Assembly: GCA_964035545.1 (NCBI GenBank)
Contig: OZ037770.1
Location: 13,285,642 to 13,349,641, forward strand
Length of the DNA stretch: 64,000 nucleotides
Direction: 5' to 3'
Source: Bugula neritina
Taxonomy: Eukaryota > Bryozoa > Gymnolaemata > Cheilostomatida > Bugulidae
Positions 16,201 through 28,200 of the stretch are shown in pieces (positions within the stretch are counted from its first letter, which is position 1; every line of letters begins with the position of its first letter). Both the position numbers and the translations under genes were made by a program. The notes under the pieces were generated by a model that saw only the letters and a program-made list of their open reading frames with translations, had not been told where the DNA came from and did no database searches.

Positions 16201-19200
16201 TAACTATTATATTAATATATAGTATAGTAATAACTATTATATTATTATATAGTATAGTAATAACTGTTATATTAATATATAGTATAGTAATAACTAGTAT
16301 ATTAATATATAGTATAGTAATAACTATTATATTAATATATAGTATAGTAATAACTAGTATATTAATATATAGTATAGTAATAACTATTATATTAATATAT
16401 AGTATAGTAATAACTATTATATTAATATATAGTATAGTAATAACTAGTATATTATAATATAGTATAGTAATAACTATTATATTAATATATAGTATAGTAA
16501 TAACTAGTATATTATTATATAGTATAGTAATAACTATTAATATTAATATATAGTATAGTAATAACTATTATATTATTATATAGTATAGTAATAACTATTA
16601 TATTATTATATAGTATAGTAATAACTAGTATATTAATATATAGTATAGTAATAACTATTATATTAATATATAGTATAGTAATAACTATTATATTAATATA
16701 TAGTATAGTAATAACTAGTATATTAATATATAGTATAGTAATAACTATTATATTAATATATAGTATAGTAATAACTATTATATTAATATTTAGTATAGTA
16801 ATAACTATTATATATTGTATAGTATAGTAATAACTATTATATATTGTATAGTATAGTAATAACTAGTATATTAATATATAGTATAGTAATAACTGTTATA
16901 TTAATATATAGTATAGTAATAACTAGTATATTAATATATAGTATAGTAATAACTATTATATTAATATATAGTATAGTAATAACTAGTATATTAATATATA
17001 GTATAGTAATAACTATTATATTAATATATAGTATAGTAATAACTATTATATTAATATATAGTATAGTAATAACTAGTATATTATAATATAGTATAGTAAT
17101 AACTGTTATATTATTATATAGTATAGTAATAACTAGTATATTAATATATAGTATAGTAATAACTATTATATTAATATATAGTATAGTAATAACTATTATA
17201 TTAATATATAGTATAGTAATAACTATTATATTAATATATAGTATAGTAATAACTGTTATATTATTATATAGTATAGTAATAACTAGTATATTAATATATA
17301 GTATAGTAATAACTATTATATTAATATATAGTATAGTAATAACTATTATATTAATATATAGTATAGTAATAACTAGTATATTAATATATAGTATAGTAAT
17401 AACTATTATATTAATATATAGTATAGTAATAACTAATATATTATTGTATAGTATAGTAATAACTGTTATATTATTATATAGTATAGTAATAACTAGTATA
17501 TTAATATATAGTATAGTAATAACTAGTATATTAATATATAGTATAGTAATAACTATTATATTAATATATAGTATAGTAATAACTATTATATTAATATATA
17601 GTATAGTAATAACTGTTATATTAATATATAGTATAGTAATAACTATTATATTAATATATAGTATAGTAATAACTATTATATTAATATATAGTATAGTAAT
17701 AACTAATATATTATTATATAGTATAGTAATAACTATTAATATTAATATATAGTATAGTAATAACTATTATATTAATATATAGTATAGTAATAACTATTAT
17801 ATTAATATATAGTATAGTAATAACTATTATATTATTATATAGTATAGTAATAACTATTATATTATTGTATAGTATAGTAATAACTGTTATATTAATATAT
17901 AGTATAGTAATAACTATTATATTAATATATAGTATAGTAATAACTATTATATTATTATATAGTATAGTAATAACTATTATATTAATATATAGTGTAGTAA
18001 TAACTAATATATTATTGTATAGTATAGTAATAACTATTATATTATTGTATAGTATAGTAATAACTAGTATATTATTATATAGTATAGTAATAACTATTAT
18101 ATTAATATATAGTATAGTAATAACTAGTATATTATTATATAGTATAGTAATAACTGTTATATTAATATATAGTATAGTAATAACTGTTATATTATTATAT
18201 AGTATAGTAATAACTAGTATATTATTATATAGTATAGTAATAACTATTATATTATTATATAGTATAGTAATAACTATTATATTAATATATAGTATAGTAA
18301 TAACTAGTATATTAATATATAGTATAGTAATAACTGTTATATTAATATATAGTATAGTAATAACTATTATATTAATATATAGTATAGTAATAACTGTTAT
18401 ATTATTATATAGTATAGTAATAACTAGTATATTATTATATAGTATAGTAATAACTATTATATTATTATATAGTATAGTAATAACTATTATATTAATATAT
18501 AGTATAGTAATAACTAGTATATTAATATATAGTATAGTAATAACTATTATATTATTATATAATATAGTAATAACTAGTATATTAATATATAGTATAGTAA
18601 TAACTATTATATTAATATATAGTATAGTAATAACTAGTATATTAATATATAGTATAGTAATAACTATTATATTATTATATAGTATAGTAATAACTATTAT
18701 ATTAATATATAGTATAGTAATAACTATTATATTAATATATAGTATAGTAATAACTGTTATATTAATATATAGTATAGTAATAACTAATATATTAATATAT
18801 AGTATAGTAATAACTAATATATTAATATATAGTATAGTAATAACTATTATATTAATATATAGTATAGTAATAACTATTATATTAATATATAGTATAGTAA
18901 TAACTATTATATTAATATATATAGTATAGTAATAACTAGTATATTAATATATAGTATAGTAATAACTATTATATTAATATATAGTATAGTAATAACTGTT
19001 ATATTAATATATAGTATAGTAATAACTATTATATTAATATATAGTATAGTAATAACTATTATATTAATATATAGTATAGTAATAACTGTTATATTAATAT
19101 ATAGTATAGTAATAACTAATATATTATTGTATAGTATAGTAATAACTAATATATTATTATATAGTATAGTAATAACTATTATATTAATATATAGTATAGT

Positions 19201-22200
19201 AATAACTATTATATTATTGTATAGTATAGTAATAACTATTATATTAATATATAGTATAGTAATAACTATTATATTAATATATAGTATAGTAATAACTATT
19301 ATATTAATATATAGTATAGTAATAACTGTTATATTAATATATAGTATAGTAATAACTAATATATTAATATATAGTATAGTAATAACTAATATATTAATAT
19401 ATAGTATAGTAATAACTATTATATTAATATATAGTATAGTAATAACTATTATATTAATATATAGTATAGTAATAACTATTATATTAATATATAGTATAGT
19501 AATAACTGTTATATTAATATATAGTATAGTAATAACTATTATATTAATATATAGTATAGTAATAACTATTATATTATTGTATAGTATAGTAATAACTAGT
19601 ATATTATTATATAGTATAGTAATAACTATTATATTAATATATAGTATAGTAATAACTAGTATATTAATATATAGTATAGTAATAACTGTTATATTAATAT
19701 ATAGTATAGTAATAACTGTTATATTATTATATAGTATAGTAATAACTATTATATTAATATATAGTATAGTAATAACTATTAATATTAATATATAGTATAG
19801 TAATAACTAGTATATTAATATATAGTATAGTAATAACTATTATATTAATATATAGTATAGTAATAACTAGTATATTAATATATAGTATAGTAATAACTAT
19901 TATATTAATATATAGTATAGTAATAACTGTTATATTATTATATAGTATAGTAATAACTAGTATATTAATATATAGTATAGTAATAACTAATATATTATTA
20001 TATAGTATAGTAATAACTATTATATTAATATATAGTATAGTAATAACTATTAATATTAATATATAGTATAGTAATAACTATTATATTATTATATAGTATA
20101 GTAATAACTAGTATATTATTATATAGTATAGTAATAACTATTATATTAATATATAGTATAGTAATAACTAGTATATTATTATATAGTATAGTAATAACTA
20201 TTATATTATTATATAGTATAGTAATAACTATTATATTAATATATAGTATAGTAATAACTAGTATATTAATATATAGTATAGTAATAACTAGTATATTATT
20301 ATATAGTATAGTAATAACTATTATATTAATATATAGTATAGTAATAACTATTATATTAATATATAGTATAGTAATAACTATTATATTATTGTATAGTATA
20401 GTAATAACTAGTATATTATTATATAGTATAGTAATAACTATTATATTATTATATAGTATAGTAATAACTGTTATATTATTATATAGTATAGTAATAACTA
20501 TTATATTAATATATAGTATAGTAATAACTGTTATATTATTATATAGTATAGTAATAACTATTATATTAATATATAGTATAGTAATAACTGTTATATTATT
20601 ATATAGTATAGTAATAACTAGTATATTAATATATAGTATAGTAATAACTATTATATTAATATATAGTATAGTAATAACTATTATATTATTATATAGTATA
20701 GTAATAACTGTTATATTATTATATAGTATAGTAATAACTAGTATATTATTATATAGTATAGTAATAACTATTATATTAATATATAGTATAGTAATAACTA
20801 GTATATTATTATATAGTATAGTAATAACTAGTATATTAATATATAGTATAGTAATAACTAGTATATTATTATATAGTATAGTAATAACTATTATATTATT
20901 ATATAGTATAGTAATAACTGTTATATTATTATATAGTATAGTAATAACTAGTATATTATTATATAGTATAGTAATAACTATTAATATAACCACTAATCTG
21001 ACTCTGTTTACAGACTGTACAGAGGAAGGCTGTCCTCACCACCCTTCTCTTACACACTCATCTAGAGTTCATCACGCAATGCACTCTACAGTTTGCTAAA
21101 TCCGGTGAGTTTTAGACATCAAGTACTGTTATGGTTGTTAATTTTGTACAAGACTAGACATCATTGCTAGCTGCTGGCCTGCTTGTAGAGATCAAAGAGA
21201 AGACAGCAGCAGAAGTGGGTGTAGAATTCATTGTCGACTGGATATGGGAGAGAATGCAAAACGTCGTCCATCATTTTGACAGAAGTTGTGAGTGCCAACA
21301 GTTAATCTATTTATTGGAGTTATCTCCCTTTTGCTTGTTGGCTCGTAGTGTAGAGATATGCTGTTTTAGGTTTGCCACTTTATGACTGGTCTGGGATGGA
21401 CGCAGGCACTTCTCTCAGGCAAACCATTCTGTCTTCGATAACTCAAGCTAAAAATATTAAAGCTGTTTTACAGCAAGTTCTGCTGTTGAAACGCCGTCAC
21501 CAGAGTCTGAAAGTTGGTGAGTCTTGCGTTGTATACATCCATCAATACTTTGTACATTAGTTGGCATGTCTAGCAGTCAATACTTTATTCAGTCATTGGT
21601 GCGTATTTTAATGACTCTGTTGTTTAGGCTTTCTAATTTCTAATTATTTTAAAATTAGGAAATATTGAATAAATGTCATGTAAACTGTATGTTGTACCAG
21701 ATTGTTTATTACAGGTAGTCTGTCTATATCTGAAAGAGTAGCAGTGGTGGAGACAAGGCTTCTTCACATGGGGGTTGTGTGGTGGTGTGTCAACAGGGGT
21801 CTCTTACCAGAAGTCGGAGAAAACATGAAGCAACTTTCTTCCTTCAGTTACCCCGCCTCTACTCTGAAGAGAGCGTACAACAGCCACAACTCGCAGCTCC
21901 TCATGACTACAGCTGACAGGTGCTCCTATACTGTTGCTATGGCAACACAAGCTGTTAGTGTATTATTTAATCTGGTAGTAGGTAAAGGTGCGCACCTCGT
22001 TGCTAAGCCAGCTGGGGATGTTATAGTTGTGTTTTGTTGTATTGTTTGTAACTTCCTTGCAAGGGTCAAGATACAAATATCCCATCCTATCATGCTGCAG
22101 CCAGTTGGCATCATACAACGAACATATATAAATATAATGATAATATAATTTTATTTCATATTTAGAAAACAAAATAAAGTCGTAACTTTCCTATTTACAT

Positions 22201-25200
22201 TCAACCCTTGCAGGAATTCCTTTATATTATTGGAAAGTTCAGGACTTGCTGGTTCTAATCAACTTAATAGAGTGTTTTGTATGCTGCATTTATTATTCTG
22301 GGTACTCAAAAAGTATTTTTATGTTAAAATGACACCTTTTCTCTCCCTAAAACACAAAATTTATCTTTATGATGCCCAGGACTTTGAATCAGTAAGTTCA
22401 CAATTTTGTCAGAAAGTTTCAATTGGCAAGATATGGCAGGTGCTCTTTAAAACTACATACTCTTATTCTACTACTATAATATACATCACCCTTTACTGAA
22501 CTCATGTGTTGTTTTATAGTAGGAAAATATTTGATATGTTGATAGCAGCAGCAACTCTGGCCTGATGATTGATGTGATAGCCAAGGATATGGGACAAGGA
22601 CTGTTGGATTTGTTGAAAACTGAGGGAGGCATTGGGGGCTACCCTCCACCCAATATTAAGGTACTAATTCTATCCTTTGGTTTCTATTAATTTCTCGTTA
22701 TTTCACATATAGGATACTATATATTGGCTAGTGATATAGAGTCTGTATAAGTTGACATTTGTAACAGGAGAAAGATTTCTCTCAGTGTAAATAAGAATTT
22801 ATATTTTCGTTCTCCATTGTATAGTCTTGTCAAATTAATTTAAAATAATAATTGGAGTGAAAAAGAATCTTACAGTTTAGCATTGAAAAACCAATATCTA
22901 TAGTGTTATGTTGATATGGTTGACATTGGTGGCCATGGTAAAATGTAACAATAGTGCCCATTGGCTAATTCAGATTGAATCCATTCTGTGCTTGGTGGAT
23001 TCTTGCAGGCAGTGGTGGACATATTCCTGCTGGACTCCCCTCTTCTCACCAAACTGCTGTACTTTATATACACGATGATGGACCTCATCTCTCTGGTGGA
23101 CGTCGGGCTAGAGGATTCTCTCTCCGGGCCTCTCAACTCTCTTCTCTCCAGTCTCCTACCTCAACAAGACTTCTCCAATCTCCTCTCCTTAGCCTTGGCT
23201 CTCTGGTCTATTGACCGATGTCAGTACGAGGTCTGTACTTCACGCCCCCAACTTCTCGTGTTACAGCATATGCCTTAGCAAACATCTTTTTTATTGGTTA
23301 TTTTGCAATGATATGGCATAGTAACCAATTACAAGTCATATCAGTCAGCTAGTAGTGCCAATGCTGTTATAAGTAATGCTGCTACTAATACTAATAATAA
23401 TTTAGTAACTAGTGCTAGTACCAGTATAAGAACTAGTACTAATACCAGTGTCGCTAAGTGTTGTAAGCCTGGAATGCAATGATTCTATTTATTATTTAAT
23501 GGCCAACTAATGTATGTTCACCAGGATGTCCTGGCCGCCCTGAGACACCCCAACTCCTGCCAGTATCTCACCCAGCAGTATGCCGACTGTCTGCTGAAGA
23601 GATTGCTGAGTCATAACCAGGCAAAGTCAGCTTTAGATCTGCTGTCGTTAGTTTCAATGAAGCTGCACGTTGACGAGAAGATTGTCCTCTCTATCTACCT
23701 GGCCAACGGGTGTGTTGTCCTTGACCTTTATCAGTGGGCGTGGCTGCCTTTTGTTAACTAACAGCTTAATATTTGTTTGCTGTAGTATAATAAGTTATGT
23801 ATTGCTATTTGTTGTTGCTGTAGTCTACTTATTTTTATTGTATTTACTTTTGTTGCTTTACTCACTCTTGTTACTTTACTTACTATTTTTACTATACTTA
23901 CTCTTGTTACTATACTTACTATCTTTAGTATATTTACTCTTGTTGCTGTACTTACTGTCGGTATTATAGTTGGCTTACGTTATTTCCAGAATGTTATCCT
24001 TGGCCGTTGATTGTACCAGGAACAGCACATCTGGTCTGGAATTATTCAGAAGGATCCTCTTCACCATTGGAACTGGTAAGGATTCACAACACGAGACAGC
24101 AATCTTTGTCCGCTGTCTACTATTAGACTCTGTACGCTGCTTGCTTCACAACAATTTACTGTCTGTCTTCTTAAACAACTGAATTACCATGTCTATCAGG
24201 CTGTCATATTCCATCACACTAGATTCTATGTTGTGTTACATGTCGTTACCTTGATTCTTAGTGAGGTGTACCACAGTATCGATCAGTATTCTCTCTTGGC
24301 CCTCTCTCTGTAGGCAAGGAGTTGTCCCACAGTATCGGTTAGTATTCTCTCTTGGCCCTCTCTCTGTAGGCAAGGAGTTGTCCAACCTTCTCTGTCTGCC
24401 ACTGACACGTAAAGAGATGGCCTGCGTAGAGGAGCACCTGGGAGACAAAGGGCACCTGGACAAGCTTGTCATTCACCTGCTGCAAATGGGAGACCTGCCA
24501 GAGGCTGTCAAACTCAACAGGAAGCTGAACTCTCTGCCGCTGGTAAGTGTGTCACCGTGGACAATGGACTACATCAGCAGGCTATTCAAACTGAATTCCT
24601 GGCTGTGTAATTATATGCAGGTTTTGCGAGAATGCAACTCCGTGTATATTATGAGAGACTTGTTAGTAATAGTGAGGGTAGATAACAGATGATATATACA
24701 GTCGGTTTGGTTCTGATTCACTAATGTGTATAATAATCTTACGAGCAGCTGTAGGCTAGTAGTTAGAGCACTGACTAAGTGATAGATCACGGGCTTGAAT
24801 CCCAGCAGCTCTATTGATGATGTCAAGAAGGGTCACTTCTGTGCCACATAATACAATCCTTGGGCCATCTGAAATCCTTGCTATCAGTGAGCCCATCATA
24901 ACCAATGGGTCATAATTGTTCTTATGCTACATTGTGTTATTGTGTTATGATATTATATTATGTTATGTTACTATACTGTGTTATGTTACTGTACTGTGTT
25001 ATGTTACTATACCGAGTTATGTTGCTGGGTTCTGTAATATAACACCCTGTACCTCTCCAGTGGAAAGGGGATCTAAGAAGTAAAGAAAGAGCAAAGACCA
25101 GGGACCAGTTGGTTTCATGGCAGCTCTCACTACTCCCCCCTATCCAGAGGAAACTCCTTGAGGACACCAACTACATCTACATGTCTAGACCCAAGGCTAC

Positions 25201-28200
25201 ACAGCACAAAAGTAACTATTTCTCTCTTGTCTACTCTTGTTTAGGTTTCAGTGAAAGTATAAACAACTTTGTCAAGTACACTGTATCATTTATGTCCTTG
25301 GTGTGTTGTGGTTTTGCTAACAAGTAATTTAATGTAATAATATTCTCTAAGAAACATGCCAAGTGTCAGGAATATAAACTTTTAAGTAAGTGTTGAGTGC
25401 ATGTCAAGAGTATTTGGTCTACCGTTTCAGCCTTCAGACCGGGTAAGAGTTTCTTTTTTCACACCAAAGAAGCCAAGCCTCTGGACCCGGTGGAGATAGC
25501 GCGGGTGGTGATGGATGCCAACGTCACCGACTATAAGCCGTTCATACAATGCCTGACTCCCACGCTAAAGAGGGTGAACTCTGCGGCTCAGAGCAGCGTC
25601 AGGCTCTCGTCTGTCAAGGGTAAAAAAGGGAAGTCTGTTACCGGGCTGTTTGAGTCTTCTTTTACATCCAGGTATTCCTGTTGTTCTTCATTTGTGGTAT
25701 ATTATGTTTTCATATTAGCAGATGATGTTAGTATGCTGTGTGCCAACAGTCATAGGAATATTTATATGCTTGCGGGAATGACTAACCCTCCCCCGCTCCC
25801 TTTGAAAATGTTTGTCTGTGTTACAGATCTCCTACTAAACGTTCCCTCCCTCACATGGAAGAAGAACCTATAAACAAGTCAGCTAAGAGTACTGGAAATC
25901 TGTAAGTCAAGTTGTACTTAACTAGACTCCGATAGACTTGACAGTACTTAACTAGACTCTGGTAGACTTGATAGTACTTAACTAGACTCTGGTAGACTTG
26001 ACAGTACTTTATTGTACTTTTACTATGCATTACTATAATATACTTTACACTTGATTTTATTTCAATATGCTTGACTATATTTCACTAGACGTTGTCAAAT
26101 TTTACCATACTGTATTTTACTGTGTTTTATTATATTTTCCTATACTCGACCAACTATTTACTTATGTTATTGAGCAAAAGTTAGCTTAAAATGGCTTTAA
26201 TAACATTGAGGCTTTTTGGCAGAATAAATTAAAGTAATTTTGGTGTGTATCTTGTGTATATTCAATGGTTTTCTAAAGTTTCTTTTGTTTTCACAGTTAT
26301 TTTTCCGCTCTTGTGGTCAATAATTTACTTGTGTTTTGTGTCAGCGCTCTGAAGTCGCTGTTGAACACTCCGTTAGTAAACAGGAAGGCTGCCAAGACCC
26401 CCTCAGCAGTGTCTATACCTTCTGTGGTGACGACTCCGCACTCTATACTCAAGATGAAACCACAAACTAGAACCTCGCCCAATGCTCTAAATAGTCCCAC
26501 TTTTCTACCTTCAACTGGTAGGATTACTCTCTTTCCTTCACTCCTTTACGTACTCCACTCTCACTTACTTATCATCTTTTTTGGAATAGAGTTTTATTTA
26601 ATATATAAACTGATATTTTGTTGGTTTGTGAGTATGCATTCACCCTATGTTGAAGTTGCTTACAGCATATCTTTGATGTTTTTCACTGCTGTATTGTTCA
26701 CTCTGGGTGTTTCTTTTAGTAATTTTCATCTAATAATTGGAAGGATGTAATTATTGTATATAATATTTACCAAGTGAAAGTGTGACCTAGTTATATCACA
26801 AGCTATAAAGTGAGTGACCAAGTTATTGTACTCCTAGATAACCTGCGAGAGGCTGGCAAACAGTCATTGAGCAGAGTGAAGTTTGATGTGGAAGTCGGCG
26901 TAAACGACTCCATAGTATCTGAAATGTCTCCCAAGGCTATCAGCTTCAACGATGAGCCAGACGACCCATCATCTGCCAGGTATACCTGCTAGGTCAGGTG
27001 TTCAGTTGTTGTAGTTGCTGTTCTGTTGTAATCAATAGAATTAAATCTCCTGTGATATCTCTTCGTGCATTTAAACCAACATGAAGTCGTGGACGTTGAT
27101 TATCACTAGATAAGGTCAGCTCAGCACTCGGCAGCCTCGGTGGATAGAATTTCTGCTTTTGTGACTTTTGTCAGTTGATTCATTGGTTCAATTTATCATT
27201 TAGCTTGCTGCATTACAATACATACTGATTTTATAATAACTTTAAAATAAAGAATTAATCATTCAGCCATGCAGAAGCATTTCTGGTAAGATATGACCTG
27301 CTATTTCATCGTATATTCTACAGCGTAACTTGTGAATCACCGTTGGCTAAGAGGATGTTGGACACGAGTGACGATGAGGTACAGTTTAGTTTCTCCCCAC
27401 CACTTCTTCCTGTGGCTACAGCCGGCCGTACTTTAGCGTTTGACCAATCAGGTGAGAGCATTCGCCGAATTGTGGTATTTGACCAATCAGGTTAGCCGTT
27501 AGAGTATTCGCAGACTTGTGGCGTTTCTTAGTAGTTGAATTTCTGTTGACCTTTTAAACTTCCAACTTCTGCACTGTTTTGTAAACAAACTACTGTGTCT
27601 GTTGTAGTCTCATTGGATGATTCCGCTGCCGCTTCCAACCAATCGTTTGTGTCTGCTGACAATGAGTTGTCTCCCATGCCGGGAATTACTTCCACGTCAC
27701 CACCAGCTGGTCTCCGTGAGGAGAGAATGGTGAGTTGAGCTACATTTAGTACTTGGCGTACTGCGTTTCAGTGTTACACAGCTGGTTATGATTGTGTGTA
27801 CCCTGTACTATTGTAGAAGTCTATGGAAACCTCTGAAGTATTCCAGAAGTTTCCGCCAAGACAAACCAGAAGTGTAACCATGGAGACAGCTAAACAAGCA
27901 CAGTCTCAGAATGATTCCCCGCTTTCTACTGCGACGTTTCTGACTGAAGTGGATTCTAATTCAGCATCAGAGCCAACTACCAGTAAGGACACCGGCACCC
28001 CACCCGCCAGTAAAGCACCGAGCTTGTACCGCAAGTCTTTGGCTATGGAGATGACGATGCAGCAGCCGGCTGTGTCTTACTCAACTGAACAGGAAGCAGC
28101 TGACAAAACTCGGGTTATGAACTTCACCGTTGTGAAGGCACGCAAGACGACCAGCGAGAAGCTGTCCTCTCTAGACTCAACATTTACTCTGTCGGAGCCT

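Larger units (their letters stand above)
21014..25211 (+). other. AHCTF1: ELYS exons 11-20: alpha-helical ELYS domain
   Basis: Exons are 21014-21104, 21171-21287, 21370-21516, 21715-21919, 22546-22660, 23009-23230, 23525-23709, 23990-24075, 24370-24542 and 25061-25211, encoding about residues 548-1045. This matches the helical solenoid of ELYS that links the propeller to the tail. Matching blocks include FDRSCLPLYD across exons 12-13, GLLPEVGENMKQLSSFSYP (exon 14), VVDIFLLDSPL (exon 16), LVIHLLQMGDLPEAVKLN (exon 19) and YIYMSRPKA (exon 20, like the HLSTSSVFRLVSRPK segment of human). Exon 15 has three in-frame acceptors 3 bases apart (AG ending at 22545, 22548 and 22551), so it may be alternatively spliced by one or two residues. 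Exon 19 has a duplicated acceptor upstream, described separately. Confidence 0.92.

Noticed and set aside
7712-20987. CRISPR-like regular 30-base repeats
   Set aside because: There are no unique spacers between the repeats and no cas genes, and the host is an animal.
7928-20993. Many long open frames on both strands within the 30-base satellite (YSIVITIILI and YINIIVITIL repeats)
   Set aside because: The period is a multiple of three and the units have few stops in one frame per strand, so open frames arise automatically. They start and stop wherever a variant unit shifts or adds a stop, and no splice sites or other sequence support them.
24743-24812. A functional tRNA gene
   Set aside because: The anticodon arm is broken, the A-box is poor, and the sequence continues into a SINE core.
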